A DNA stretch of 64,000 bases from Pectobacterium carotovorum (GTDB taxonomy: Bacteria; Pseudomonadota; Gammaproteobacteria; Enterobacterales; Enterobacteriaceae): NCBI RefSeq assembly GCF_033898505.1, contig NZ_JAXAFK010000002.1, positions 523,967 through 587,966 on the forward strand, read 5' to 3'. Each line of letters begins with the position of its first letter. The stretch's first letter is position 1. A program made the position numbers and the translations under genes. Under the pieces are notes generated by a model. The model was not told the origin of the DNA, made no database searches, and saw nothing but the letters and a program-made list of their open reading frames with translations. Shown piece after piece: positions 9,314 to 18,542 of this stretch.

Positions 9314-10096
9314 TTATTCCTTCACGCTTAAATCGATATCGCCAAAATAGCGTTTCTGTATTTTTGCATATAGGCCTTTTTGAACAATATCTTTCAGCCC
9401 CTGATTAATGAGCTGCTTTGTTTTCGTGTCGTCTTTGCGTATACCGTATGCGGAACCGAGGCTAAATAAATCCGCATCGGTCACTTCCGGGCCTTTTAGC
9501 TCAAAATCTTTACCCTGTGGGGTTTTTAAAAATCCAAACGCAACGGCAACCGACGGGCACAGCGCGCCTTCAACTCTTCCTGAATATAAATCCTCATAAA
9601 TGGCTTCCTGATCGGGGTAGCTTTTAACAATCACCCCGGCAGGTAGCCAATATTTGTTGGCGTAGGCTTCCTGAATGGTACCTTGCTGTACCGCGATATT
9701 TTTCCCACGCAGCAGCTCAGCCTGGGGAAGAAGATTAGATGCTTTCCTTGCAACAAGTTTGGTGGGGACGTGGAAAACATAGTCACTGAAACCTATTGAT
9801 TCTTTTCTCTTATTTGTCACGCCAAGCGGCGCGATGACATCTATTTTTTTGGCGAGAAGAGCGGTGATCTGGGAATCAAACGTGTTAACGATATAGTCGC
9901 ATTTTGCATTTACTGACTTACAGATAGCATCGGTTACCTCGATTTCAAACCCCGATGGATTACCATTTTTATCCATGCTCTGAAAAGGAGGATACGTTAA
10001 ATCGACGCCGATACGCAGTATGTCTGATTTGGCAAATGCAAAGGGTGAAATAGCAAAAATGACAACGATCTTCAGGAGAGATAATTTTCTGAACAT
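9314..10096 (-). CDS. Periplasmic amino-acid binding protein (orphan)
   Basis: Solute-binding protein of a polar amino-acid ABC importer, family 3 (lysine/arginine/ornithine or histidine type). Signal peptide MFRKLSLLKIVVIFAISPFAFA with cleavage after AFA; mature protein begins KSDILRIGVDLTYPPF and contains the ligand motif GFEIEVTDAICK and VIAPLGVTNKRKESIGFSDYV. The start at 10096 has an AGAGG ribosome site 10 bases upstream; the longer frame to 10201 would bury the signal peptide. No permease or ATPase gene is adjacent, so it must share a transporter encoded elsewhere or act as a sensor. Confidence 0.9.
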   Translation of the reverse strand: MFRKLSLLKIVVIFAISPFAFAKSDILRIGVDLTYPPFQSMDKNGNPSGFEIEVTDAICKSVNAKCDYIVNTFDSQITALLAKKIDVIAPLGVTNKRKESIGFSDYVFHVPTKLVARKASNLLPQAELLRGKNIAVQQGTIQEAYANKYWLPAGVIVKSYPDQEAIYEDLYSGRVEGALCPSVAVAFGFLKTPQGKDFELKGPEVTDADLFSLGSAYGIRKDDTKTKQLINQGLKDIVQKGLYAKIQKRYFGDIDLSVKE

Positions 10097-10444
10097 AGCA
10101 GTAACACCTCTTTTTAGTCGTATAAAAGTGAATATCAACATTCCGGTATTTGTATTATCACCAGTGATAGGATGTAAATTGGATCGCATATCGTCATCCA
10201 ATCCACATTTGAAAAACTGACATTAATTTACACTTGAAATTATAACAAATTGTTATTATTTGCTTTCGTGATGTAAAATTGCGCTATCGCTGATGTCCAG
10301 ACGTGTAAGCAGGAAATACATTCCAATTGATAATGTCATTTTGGGCGGGGGACTGATGTCTATTGCATACCGAAAACTGATCTGAGCCGATTTCCGGTAT
10401 TTTAATTTATTCGCCTTACTTAACGGTTCAGTAGCGATGCGGAA

Positions 10445-11023
10445 TTACTTGTAGGTAAATCGATAATCGACAATATACGTGCCGAGTTCATTGACCCGCG
10501 CGGTGATCCATAGCTCATCCATTCCTTGCCGCCTTTTTTTAAATAATGTCTCTCTGTTGGTACATAGCTGTTTCAACTGACCAGTATGAACATCTCTAAT
10601 CCATAAACCTGCTTCACAACGACTCGTTTTCCCTTTTGGTGGCCCAGGAAAAACAATCTTATAGTCGGATGTGTAACTCATCACCTCATCAGGGAACAGA
10701 TAAACGTACACGTCAAAAATATTCACGATGGAAAGAAATCCCAGCACGAAGCCCCCAAAAAACATTCCGAGCGTGTGCTTGAGTTTCTTCTTTACCGATC
10801 GAGAATGTAGCGCCCGGCCAGCAAAGATAAGCCCCAGAACGAGCCCAAAGGTAAGGTAGATAGTGAGTTCTGGAAATGTTTCGATCAGTATCGTGCGACG
10901 TGACAGCTGCGAAGCCCAAAGCATGTACCAGAAAATAGATAGCATGATGGATAAAACGAGGAGAGTAACAAGAAAATCCTTTGATAATAAATAGGTTATC
11001 CATTTTTTATAAAAACGGCGCAT
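10445..11023 (-). CDS. Unknown membrane protein
   Basis: A 192-residue protein that I do not recognise. Three predicted hydrophobic helices (about residues 16-38, 49-70 and 85-112) are followed by a polar C-terminal part of about 80 residues with two cysteines (SRCEAGLW, KQLCTNRE) that could form a disulphide if periplasmic. The stop lies close to a long AT-rich gap. No partner gene is evident: it sits between the orphan binding protein and the redox cluster, on the same strand as both. The helix pattern suggests a stand-alone integral protein. Confidence 0.7.
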   Translation of the reverse strand: MRRFYKKWITYLLSKDFLVTLLVLSIMLSIFWYMLWASQLSRRTILIETFPELTIYLTFGLVLGLIFAGRALHSRSVKKKLKHTLGMFFGGFVLGFLSIVNIFDVYVYLFPDEVMSYTSDYKIVFPGPPKGKTSRCEAGLWIRDVHTGQLKQLCTNRETLFKKRRQGMDELWITARVNELGTYIVDYRFTYK

Positions 11024-11174
11024 CTATCCATGACCTTGCATTAACAGCTTATTTTGTCGGTATTTTACATGACTTCACGGCGTAAAGAATTAATAAGGTT
11101 ACGTGTTATGGCTTATTGTCTTTCGATATACCACTACCTGGAATATCGGTAGCGGTAAACCGGAAAGGAAAGAC

Positions 11175-12182
11175 TCATGATTCCCGTGGAAACGCCACGA
11201 CAACTTTACCTTTGGCATGACCAGCCTTGAGATAAGAAAGCGCATTGAGCGTTTCGTCAAAGGTGAACACCCGGTCAATGACGGGTATCAGCTTTCCAGC
11301 ATCAACCAGCGCGGCAATCTCTGCCAGTCGGGCTCCGTCCGGATGCATAAAGTGGAACGCATATCTGACCTGATGATGCATAGCCAGCACGTTGATTTTA
11401 CAGCTCATTAACCAGAATAGGGCCTTCATGACCGGATTCATCTTTCTCTGACGCGCGAAAGGTAGGTCTACAGGGCCGACAAGGGAGACAAGCTGCCCAC
11501 CGGGTCTGATAATCCTCATTGCCTTCTCAAGACTATTGCCCCGCACGGTACCGATCACCATGTCGTAACCGGAAAGCTCTTTTTCAAAATCCTGATATGT
11601 ATAGTCGATGACGTGCTGTGCACCGAGAGATTTAACCAGTCCGGTGTTCCTCGTGCTTGTGGTGGTGGCGACGCTGGCACCCAGATGTCGCGCAAGCTGG
11701 ATGGCAAAGGTGCCGATGCCGCCCGACCCCGCTGGGATAAACACCTTCTGTCCGGCGCACACGCCCACACGCTCAAAGGCTTGCCAGACGGTCAAGGCCA
11801 CCATCGGCAGTGAGGCGGCCTCGGTGAAACTCAGGATCTCTGGCTTTAGCGCTGCTGCGTTTTCTGGTACGGCCACGTATTCCGACAGTGAGCCGTTGTC
11901 CATGTCAAAGATACTGGCATAAACCGCATCACCGGCACGAAATCGCGTTACCTTACTGCCCGTTTCCACCACCGTGCCCGCAAGATCGCTGCCGATAACT
12001 GCGGGAAGCGTAAAGCGAAGGATGGGCTTGAACGTCCCTTCAGGGATCATATAGTCAATCGGATTCAGACCGACTGCGTGGATCTTCACCAGAATTTCGT
12101 GATCTTTAATCTCCGGGCGTGGGATTGTTGCAAAATCCACGTGGGCGTCTTTGCCGTAACTTTTCAGTACCAGTGCTTTCAT
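11175..12182 (-). CDS. Zinc-less NADP-dependent alcohol dehydrogenase / quinone oxidoreductase family
   Basis: Medium-chain dehydrogenase of 335 residues, quinone-oxidoreductase-like. N-terminal GroES-like fold (KIHAVGLNPIDYMIPEG, PAVIGSDLAGTVVETGS) and C-terminal Rossmann fold with VFIPAGSGGIGTFAIQLARHLGA at about 146-168. The zinc-site cysteines and histidine of true alcohol dehydrogenases are absent, as expected for NADPH-dependent reductases of quinones or enones. AGGATAAAAG precedes the ATG. It lies 195 bases behind the Old Yellow Enzyme gene on the same strand and probably belongs to the same electrophile-detoxification group. Confidence 0.88.
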   Translation of the reverse strand: MKALVLKSYGKDAHVDFATIPRPEIKDHEILVKIHAVGLNPIDYMIPEGTFKPILRFTLPAVIGSDLAGTVVETGSKVTRFRAGDAVYASIFDMDNGSLSEYVAVPENAAALKPEILSFTEAASLPMVALTVWQAFERVGVCAGQKVFIPAGSGGIGTFAIQLARHLGASVATTTSTRNTGLVKSLGAQHVIDYTYQDFEKELSGYDMVIGTVRGNSLEKAMRIIRPGGQLVSLVGPVDLPFARQRKMNPVMKALFWLMSCKINVLAMHHQVRYAFHFMHPDGARLAEIAALVDAGKLIPVIDRVFTFDETLNALSYLKAGHAKGKVVVAFPRES

Positions 12183-12377
12183 CTTTTATCCTGAGGTTTC
12201 AGCAAGTAAATTTCATTGGCGATTCGAAGGCGCTGAATACGACCTCTTGTGTGGTAATTCGCTGACCTGTTATTTGTCAGACAAAGTCAGAGTCCGAGGT
12301 TTTTACGGATCCCCGACTCCAGCAGCGAAGACGGCATAAAGCCGGCCTGCGCCGGCGTGTCTTAAAGATGCAGTCGC

Positions 12378-13484
12378 TTACTTCAGCGCCGCTAGATCTT
12401 CTGCCAGAAAACCGTGGAGCTCGTCTGTACGGCCTGAGCGAACTTTCTGCACCCACTGCGGGTCGGAGAGCAGTACGCGACCGACCGCTATCAGATCAAA
12501 TTCTCCACGCTCCATTCGTGCGTGAAGGTTATCCAGCTCGGCCGTTCCAGAGCCTTGGCCGCCAAAGGCACCGAAGAAATCACCGGACAGTCCCACCGAT
12601 CCTACGCTGATGGTCGCCGCGCCCGTGAGTTTTTTTGCCCAGCCAGCAAAGTTAAGTCCTTCACTGCCATCAATGTCTGGAAACTCCGGCTCCCAGAACC
12701 GGCGCTGTGAACAGTGCAGAATGTCTACGCCTGCCTCAACCAGCGGCGCAAGCCACTCCGTCATCTCCTGCGGGGTCTCCGCCAGACGCGCCGTGTAATC
12801 CTGCTGCTTCCACTGGCTGACGCGCAGAATAAGTGGGAAGTCTGGTCCCACTGATGCACGCACCGCACGCACGATCTCAGCGGCAAAGCGGGAGCGTTCG
12901 GCAATAGTTTTTCCGCCCCAGCCATCAGTACGCAGGTTGGTTCCCTGCCAGAAGAACTGGTCAATGAGATAACCGTGCGCGCCGTGCAGCTCAACGACAT
13001 CAAAGCCCAGGCGTTTTGCATCCGCGGCAGCGCGGGCAAAGGCGGCAACCGTATCGGCAATATCTTCTTCTGTCATGGCCACGCCGCGTGCATCACCTGG
13101 ACCGACAAGACCTGAAGGGCTTTCAACCGGCGCATCTGGTTCCCATTCCCCGCTGCGCGTCGAACCGGTGTGCCAGATTTGCGGGCCGATACGTCCGCCG
13201 GCCGCGTGCACGGCTTCTGCCACCTGTTTCCAACCCGCGAGCGCCTGCTCACCATAGAAGAAGGGAATGCCCGGCATATTGCGTGATGCAGGGCGGTTGA
13301 TCACAGTTCCTTCGGTCAGAATAAGACCTGCTTCACCTTCCGCGCGGCGGCGGTAATAATCGGCGTTAGGCTGACCTGGAATACCTTCCGGTGCCATACC
13401 TCGGGTCATGGGGGCCATCACGATACGGTTCGGCAGCGTTAGGCCCTTGAAGGTGAAGGGGGAAAACAATACGTTATCGGACAT
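12378..13484 (-). CDS. Old Yellow Enzyme family NADH:flavin oxidoreductase
   Basis: FMN-dependent ene-reductase, about 368 residues, that reduces activated double bonds (enals, enones, N-ethylmaleimide, nitro compounds). TIM barrel with PNRIVMAPMTRG near the N terminus, the substrate-binding pair in ELHGAHGYLIDQFFW, LRTDGWGG, and the C-terminal FMN-phosphate motif ISVGSVG and IAVGRVLLSDPQW. The start MSDNVLFSPF has an AAGGA site; the upstream TTG start is not supported. Placed after the SDR gene by 71 bases and probably co-transcribed with it. Confidence 0.92.
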   Translation of the reverse strand: MSDNVLFSPFTFKGLTLPNRIVMAPMTRGMAPEGIPGQPNADYYRRRAEGEAGLILTEGTVINRPASRNMPGIPFFYGEQALAGWKQVAEAVHAAGGRIGPQIWHTGSTRSGEWEPDAPVESPSGLVGPGDARGVAMTEEDIADTVAAFARAAADAKRLGFDVVELHGAHGYLIDQFFWQGTNLRTDGWGGKTIAERSRFAAEIVRAVRASVGPDFPLILRVSQWKQQDYTARLAETPQEMTEWLAPLVEAGVDILHCSQRRFWEPEFPDIDGSEGLNFAGWAKKLTGAATISVGSVGLSGDFFGAFGGQGSGTAELDNLHARMERGEFDLIAVGRVLLSDPQWVQKVRSGRTDELHGFLAEDLAALK

Positions 13485-13555
13485 CGTTACATTCCTTTTC
13501 AAATGGTTTAGGAGAAAGACGTGGCTGCTATGGCGCGACCTGCCACAGCCAGCGT

Positions 13556-14347
13556 TTATTTATCACTTTTCTGGTAGCGCGGGGCAGGGTGTTCCTGACT
13601 GAACTCAGGAAGCATTGCCTGGCGGGTCTTCTCGTGCAGGCTCCACAGTTCTTCACTGTGCAGAGGGGGAATAGTGACGGGTTCGCGGCGATCATATCCT
13701 GCCAGAGCCGCGTCCACCATTTCACCAGCATCCATCACGCCAGTGAGCGTATTCACATCAACGCCTGAGCGCTCCCAGATTTCAGTGCGTGTGGCAGCCG
13801 GAAGTACGGCCTGCACGTACACGCCCTGTGAGCTGAGCTCCAGGTTCAGCCCCTGCGACAGGTAAAGTACGAAGGATTTGGTGGCACCGTATACTGACAT
13901 ACCGAATTCTGGGGCCAGTCCGACGACGGAGCTCAGGTTGATGATATTTCCCCGGCCTTCGGCTGCAAATCCTATTGCTGCCGCATGCGCCAGTGTCAGC
14001 ATCGCATTGAGATTAACGGCAGTCATGCGGCTGATGTCAGATGCGCTCTGAGTTATGAAGGTACCGGAAAGACTCATACCTGCATTGTTGACCAGCACGC
14101 TGATATTTGTATCTTCCCGCAATCGCCGGGCTACGGTTTCCACCGCCTCAGGAGCTGTCAGGTCTGCTGGCAGTACTTCAGCCTGAATGCCGTACTGCGC
14201 TCGCAGCTTTTCAGCCAACGTATGCAGTCGTGCGGCATCGCGGGCGACTAGCACCAAATTGTGCCCCCGGCGGGCAAAGCGGTCTGCGTAGACTGCGCCA
14301 ATGCCCGTTGATGCTCCGGTTATCAGTACCGACGTGTTCTCAGCCAT
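13556..14347 (-). CDS. Short-chain dehydrogenase/reductase
   Basis: Classical SDR of 263 residues: cofactor motif TGASTGIG at 10-17, NNAG at about 88, catalytic Ser in NLSSVVG and the YGATK Tyr-Lys pair. Probably NADP(H)-dependent with an unknown carbonyl substrate. GAGG lies 12 bases before the ATG. First gene of the minus-strand arm of the cluster, divergent from the aldo-keto reductase; both starts flank an operator-like palindrome. Confidence 0.9.
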   Translation of the reverse strand: MAENTSVLITGASTGIGAVYADRFARRGHNLVLVARDAARLHTLAEKLRAQYGIQAEVLPADLTAPEAVETVARRLREDTNISVLVNNAGMSLSGTFITQSASDISRMTAVNLNAMLTLAHAAAIGFAAEGRGNIINLSSVVGLAPEFGMSVYGATKSFVLYLSQGLNLELSSQGVYVQAVLPAATRTEIWERSGVDVNTLTGVMDAGEMVDAALAGYDRREPVTIPPLHSEELWSLHEKTRQAMLPEFSQEHPAPRYQKSDK

Positions 14348-14406
14348 CTCGTTTTTTCCTCAGTTGCAGAATGGAATTTACATTCAGGGTCTTTTTAAAT
14401 GATGTG

Positions 14407-14427
14407 TGACATGTATAATAAATGTCA
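14407..14427 (+). promoter_or_regulatory. Palindrome over a TATAAT box in the SDR/AKR divergent promoter
   Basis: Inverted repeat TGACAT-N9-ATGTCA with perfect 6-base arms; its centre contains TATAAT (14414-14419), a consensus -10 for the plus-strand aldo-keto reductase gene 42 bases downstream. The size and placement fit an operator for the TetR-type regulator encoded at 15574. Confidence 0.5.
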
Positions 14428-14460
14428 ATCATAATTTAATTGTGTACAAGGGGATGATTC

Positions 14461-15507
14461 ATGCGTTATACCACTTTCGGCAGAAACACCGGGCTTCGTG
14501 TCTCAGAACTGGCGCTTGGAACGGGGAACTTTGGTACCGGCTGGGGCTACGGGGCGGAAAAAACGGAGGCACGAGCGGTATTCGATGTCTACGCTAATGC
14601 GGGCGGCAACTTTATTGATACGGCAGATACCTACCAGGCGGGGCAGTCCGAAGAACTGGTCGGGGAGTTCATTGCCGCAGAGCGTGATCATTTTGTGGTT
14701 GCCACCAAGTATACCCTGAGTGCGCATCCGGGGGCGGGCGCGGCGCTGACCGGTAATAGCCGACGTAACATGATACTGTCGGTCGAAAACAGTTTGAGAA
14801 GGTTAAAGACGGATCGTATAGACCTGCTCTGGACGCACTTTGATGACCAACTGACACCGTTGGAAGAAGTGGTACGCGCTTTTGACGACCTTATTTGTTC
14901 CGGCAAAGTACTGTATGGCGGCCTGTCTAATTTTCCTGCCTGGAAAGTTTCTCGTGCGGATACTCTGGCGGAACTGAGGGGTTGGTCCCGTATTGCAGGC
15001 ATTCAGGTAGAGTACAGTCTTGTGGAACGCAGCGCGGAGCGCGAGCTGCTGCCGATGGCGGAGGCGCTGGGCATGGCGGCCACGATATGGTCGCCGCTTG
15101 GTGGTGGCCTGCTTACCGGCAAATATCGCAACAGTCAGGAAGGACGGCTACAGGGGTTCGGCGGCAGACTGGTACACATCGAGAAAGACCCGGCGCTGCT
15201 TGATGAAGTTCTGAACATTGCCCGCGAGCTGAACGCGCTGCCGCTTCAGGTGGCAATTGCGTGGCTGCGCCACCGCGCAGAGCGCACCTCTACCGCTCTG
15301 ATACCGATTCTTGGTTCGCGTACACCGGAGCAACTGACTGACACGCTCGCGGCGCTGAATGTCAGCCTGACTGATGAGCAGGTTCAGCGGCTTGAGAATG
15401 TCAGCGCTATTGATTATGGTACGCCGCACAACCAGATCGCGGGAACCCTTTCCAGAGCGCAGGGAACTGGCGCAGAATATATCAGCATCCTGCCACCGCG
15501 GGCGTAA
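14461..15507 (+). CDS. Aldo/keto reductase
   Basis: NADPH-dependent aldo-keto reductase of 348 residues, YajO/potassium-channel-beta-like. Catalytic tetrad can be followed: Asp in FIDTADTYQAG, Tyr in DTYQAG, Lys in VVATKYTLS and His in LLWTHFDD; the C-terminal IPILGSRTPEQL binds the cofactor. GGGGATGATTC precedes the ATG. Divergent from the SDR and 66 bases upstream of the TetR gene, with which it likely forms an operon. Confidence 0.92.
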   Translation: MRYTTFGRNTGLRVSELALGTGNFGTGWGYGAEKTEARAVFDVYANAGGNFIDTADTYQAGQSEELVGEFIAAERDHFVVATKYTLSAHPGAGAALTGNSRRNMILSVENSLRRLKTDRIDLLWTHFDDQLTPLEEVVRAFDDLICSGKVLYGGLSNFPAWKVSRADTLAELRGWSRIAGIQVEYSLVERSAERELLPMAEALGMAATIWSPLGGGLLTGKYRNSQEGRLQGFGGRLVHIEKDPALLDEVLNIARELNALPLQVAIAWLRHRAERTSTALIPILGSRTPEQLTDTLAALNVSLTDEQVQRLENVSAIDYGTPHNQIAGTLSRAQGTGAEYISILPPRA

Positions 15508-15573
15508 GAATAAGTAAATCAGTATTCACGGGCACTGAGGTGCCTGGATTGTTTCATTCAGAATGGGGGATCA

Positions 15574-16146
15574 ATGGGGCGGGTATCTAAAGAGCAGATG
15601 GAACGCAATCGTGACAGCATTATTAAAACGTCGGCAGAGCTGTTTCGGGAACGCGGGCTGGACGGTGTCAGTGTCAATGACATCATGGCGGCCGTTGGCC
15701 TGACGCACGGCGGATTTTACGGCCATTTCAACTCCAAAGATGAGCTTGAGGCTCTGGCCTGCCAGCGGGCGTTTGACGATGTGAGCACCTCATTCTCAGC
15801 AAGCGGTATAGCGACGTTTCATGAGCTCGTGGATTACTACCTCTCATCCAGCCACAGGGACAGTGCGGGCAATGGATGTGCAGTCACCGCCCTGGCGTCA
15901 GATGTGCTGCGTAAGCCGCCGGAAAAGCCGGTACGCGAAACTTACAAAATGGGCGTCAGAAATATGGCGTCACGACTTGCCGCTATTCAGGGGGCAGAAC
16001 CTGATGATGCGCCTTCAGACCAACAGTTGGCGCAGTTGGCTATGCTGACCGGTGCACTGATACTGGCCCGAGCAACTGAAGGCGATGAACTCTCTGAACG
16101 GTTCCTCAGCGCGGCAAGACGCTATCTGCACGAAACGGCGCTGTAA
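15574..16146 (+). CDS. TetR/AcrR-family repressor
   Basis: 190-residue repressor. Helix-turn-helix: AELFRERGLDGVSVNDIMAAVGLTHGGFYGHFNSKDEL at about residues 21-58, ending in the GGFYGHF signature of NemR/YxaF-like repressors of reductase genes. The C-terminal ligand domain has cysteines (LACQRAF, GNGCAVTAL) that might sense electrophiles as NemR does, but this is inference. It follows the aldo-keto reductase gene and probably controls the whole cluster through the palindrome at 14407. Confidence 0.9.
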   Translation: MGRVSKEQMERNRDSIIKTSAELFRERGLDGVSVNDIMAAVGLTHGGFYGHFNSKDELEALACQRAFDDVSTSFSASGIATFHELVDYYLSSSHRDSAGNGCAVTALASDVLRKPPEKPVRETYKMGVRNMASRLAAIQGAEPDDAPSDQQLAQLAMLTGALILARATEGDELSERFLSAARRYLHETAL

Positions 16147-16457
16147 TCTGAAAGGCGTGCGTGATGACAGTAAGATCATTCATTCATCGCTCCGCAGATA
16201 ACGCCGGCTGTTGTGAATATTCTATTGCTGAATTTGATGAACAGCTAAGGCGGTCACCATCATAAAGAGCGTAGTCCGCTGCCTTTGGATGGATTCGATT
16301 TCCTTAACGGATGAGGTTTGTTTGTCTTGCCAATGCTGTATTTCCATCGTTTTAGGCACCTAAAAACAATAACGCTTTATGAAGTACCTAACAAAGTGCC
16401 TGAATGGTTTGGACTTAAGTCATTAGCTTCAGATTTCGCAGGACAAATTGAGGACAC
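16147..16457. other. Intergenic region downstream of tmRNA
   Basis: About 310 bases without a credible gene. A 71-codon frame at 16318 has no ribosome site, runs through the ssrA terminator and resembles nothing known. Because ssrA is a common integration target this stretch was checked for integrase remnants or a second copy of the ssrA 3' end; none was seen. Confidence 0.5.
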
Positions 16458-16489
16458 AAAAAAGCCCGCAGGGCTTGCGCCGTGCGGGC
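16458..16489 (-). terminator. Rho-independent terminator of ssrA
   Basis: On the minus strand the stem GCCCGCA...TGCGGGC is followed by six T (plus-strand A run 16458-16463). It lies 47 bases beyond the CCA end of tmRNA. Confidence 0.8.
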
Positions 16490-16535
16490 TTTTCGTACTT
16501 CATCGGACTTATCTGGTAATACCCGATGTCTAAAT

Positions 16536-16898
16536 TGGTGGAGCTGGGGGGATTTGAACCCCCGTCCGGAACCACTCTACCGTCGGTACTACATGCTTAG
16601 TCTATCTTTACATTCGCTTGCCAGCTGCGAATAGACACGCCACTAACAAACTAGCCTGATTAGATTTAGTGCTTCAACCCCAGGCAAGGCATCCACACGA
16701 TCTCTTTTGGGTTTGACCTCTCTTGATCCCCGTCCTAAGAGCGGAGGCTAGGGAGAGAGGGCTCAGAGCAGGTTATTAAGCTGCTAAAGCGTAGTTTTCG
16801 TCGTTTGCGACTATTTTTTTGCGGCTTTTTACGAGGCCAACCGCCCCTCGGCATGCACCTTGGGCTTTGCAAATCCCGTCGAATCCAGAATCAGCCCC
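16536..16898 (-). ncRNA. ssrA: tmRNA (10Sa RNA)
   Basis: Transfer-messenger RNA for ribosome rescue. Begins GGGGCTGATTCTGGATTCGA at 16898, ends with the tRNA-like T arm and encoded CCA at 16536; 363 bases, the same length as in E. coli. The tag frame at 16779-16808 reads ANDENYALAA followed by two stop codons, the usual enterobacterial degradation tag. It follows smpB by 50 bases on the same strand, so the RNA and its partner protein are encoded together. Confidence 0.98.
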
Positions 16899-16948
16899 CA
16901 AGAAACTGTCGCCAGTATACCAGAACTTACCGTTGTTAAGCCAGTGGC

Positions 16949-17431
16949 TTAGCGATTGGCGTTCTTCATGATACGGGCTTTGTCTAACTTCCATTCACGT
17001 TCTTTGATGTCATCACGCTTGTCGTGATCTTTTTTACCTTTCGCCACGCCGATTTTGACTTTGCTCCAGGCATTTTTCCAATACATGGACAGCGCGACGA
17101 CCGTGTAGCCATCGCGACTGACGCGGCCAAATAGCGACTCCAGCTCACGTTTGTTGAGTAGGAGTTTGCGTGTGCGTATGGGATCGCACACCACGTGTGA
17201 TGAAGCCACATTCAGCGGTGTGATGGTGGCGCCAAACAGGTAAGCTTCACCGTTCATGAAGGTGACATAGCTGTCGCTGAGGTTTGCTTTGCCTGCGCGC
17301 AGTGATTTGACTTCCCATCCTTGCAGCGCAAGACCAGCCTCAAATTCTTCCTCAATGAAGTATTCGTGACGGGCGCGCTTGTTCTGCGCAATGGTGGCGG
17401 AACCGGGTTTGTATGCTTTTTTCTTTGTCAT
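16949..17431 (-). CDS. smpB: SsrA-binding protein SmpB
   Basis: 160-residue partner of tmRNA in trans-translation; binds the tRNA-like domain and occupies the decoding centre with its basic tail. Characteristic segments: [29 protein letters not shown], then [10 protein letters not shown], and the C-terminal [17 protein letters not shown]. Length and sequence match E. coli SmpB almost throughout. Adjacent to ssrA on the same strand and divergent from ratA. Confidence 0.98.
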   Translation of the reverse strand: MTKKKAYKPGSATIAQNKRARHEYFIEEEFEAGLALQGWEVKSLRAGKANLSDSYVTFMNGEAYLFGATITPLNVASSHVVCDPIRTRKLLLNKRELESLFGRVSRDGYTVVALSMYWKNAWSKVKIGVAKGKKDHDKRDDIKEREWKLDKARIMKNANR

Positions 17432-17586
17432 AGTGCCGTCATTATACTGGATGTCATTGGGAATGAAATCCCCGCAGTGCGTCCGTGTCGTGGTTAATGA
17501 TATCGTGCGATAAGCTTCGCAGAATTTTTGTCTGTCGGGCTATCAGTGCTATTATTTTGCGCGTTTTATGAATCACGGAAAATAGT

Positions 17587-18033
17587 ATGCCAAAGATAAG
17601 TCGTTCCGCACTGGTGCCGTTCAGTGCTGAACAGATGTACAAGCTGGTGAATGATGTCGCTTCCTACCCCGCGTTTTTACCGGGCTGCACGGGGAGCCGC
17701 GTGCTCTCCTCCTCAGAAGGGGAGATGACCGCCGCAGTAGACGTTTCCAAAGCTGGTATCAGCAAGACATTTACCACACGTAATACGCTGACACACAACC
17801 AGAACATCAATATGCAGCTGGTCGATGGTCCATTCCGTCAGCTGGGTGGTGACTGGCATTTTACGCCGCTGAGCGCCGATGCCTGTAAAGTCGAGCTGCA
17901 TCTGGAATTTGAATTCACCAATGCGTTGATTGAACTCGCTTTTGGCAAAGTATTCAAGGAGCTGGCGGGAAATATGGTGCAGGCTTTCACGCAGCGAGCC
18001 AAAGAGGTCTACAGTGTCCGCAATGCAGGTTGA
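17587..18033 (+). CDS. ratA: RatA: START-domain protein (Coq10-like / ribosome association inhibitor)
   Basis: 148-residue START/SRPBCC-fold protein of the Coq10/RatA family. E. coli RatA was reported to bind the 50S subunit and block 70S formation, while eukaryotic relatives bind ubiquinone, so the primary role is not settled. N terminus [34 protein letters not shown] is diagnostic. It overlaps the following rnfH-like gene, the conserved pair formerly called ratAB. Confidence 0.94.
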   Translation: MPKISRSALVPFSAEQMYKLVNDVASYPAFLPGCTGSRVLSSSEGEMTAAVDVSKAGISKTFTTRNTLTHNQNINMQLVDGPFRQLGGDWHFTPLSADACKVELHLEFEFTNALIELAFGKVFKELAGNMVQAFTQRAKEVYSVRNAG

Positions 18034-18304
18034 TGTGGTCTATGCGTTGCCGGAACGCCAGTATCTACGCACGGTGAAGCTGGAAGAGGGCAGTACGGTT
18101 GAGCAGGCGATTGTGGCATCGGGCCTGCTGGAACTGCGCCATGACATCGATTTACAGGTGAATAAAGTCGGTATCTACAGCCGTGCGGCGAAGCTGGCCG
18201 ATGTGGTACAGGAGGGTGACCGCGTGGAAATTTATCGTCCGCTGATTGCCGATCCTAAAGAGCTGCGTCGCCAGCGTGCAGAGCGTGCTAAGAGCAAATC
18301 CTGA
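18014..18304 (+). CDS. rnfH: RnfH-family ubiquitin-fold protein (RatB)
   Basis: Small beta-grasp protein of about 96 residues, UPF0125/RnfH family, close to E. coli YfjF. Highly conserved [22 protein letters not shown] and [27 protein letters not shown] at 18014 is preferred because AGAGG lies 6 bases before it; an ATG at 18023 is possible but has poor spacing. It overlaps ratA by 20 bases, implying translational coupling. Exact biochemical role unknown. Confidence 0.9.
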   Translation: MSAMQVDVVYALPERQYLRTVKLEEGSTVEQAIVASGLLELRHDIDLQVNKVGIYSRAAKLADVVQEGDRVEIYRPLIADPKELRRQRAERAKSKS

Positions 18305-18363
18305 TCGGTAACGCTAAACGAAAAACGGCGTTTTCCTGAGCATCCTTATCGAAATGCCCATAT

Positions 18364-18403
18364 AAAAAAACACAGGCAAACCTGACGTGTTCAGATTTGC
18401 CTG
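18364..18403 (-). terminator. Probable terminator downstream of bamE
   Basis: Perfect 8-base arms CAGGCAAA/TTTGCCTG; on the minus strand the hairpin is followed within a few bases by seven T. It lies 140 bases beyond the bamE stop and also between the converging rnfH and bamE genes. Confidence 0.6.
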
Positions 18404-18542
18404 CTGTTGTACCTACCATACGTCAAACCGCGTGCGTGACTGTTTCCCTTAAGTACTCTGCCCATTGTGGGCCTCGTCTTAAAGCACCGCCTCTGGCTGC
18501 GAGGATCACCTATCCTGATTCAGCCGAACGGCATTGAAAGCA

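Noticed and set aside
16147..16533. 71-codon frame and possible integration scar beside ssrA
   Set aside because: The frame lacks a ribosome site and reads through the ssrA terminator; no integrase remnant or duplicate of the ssrA 3' end is visible.
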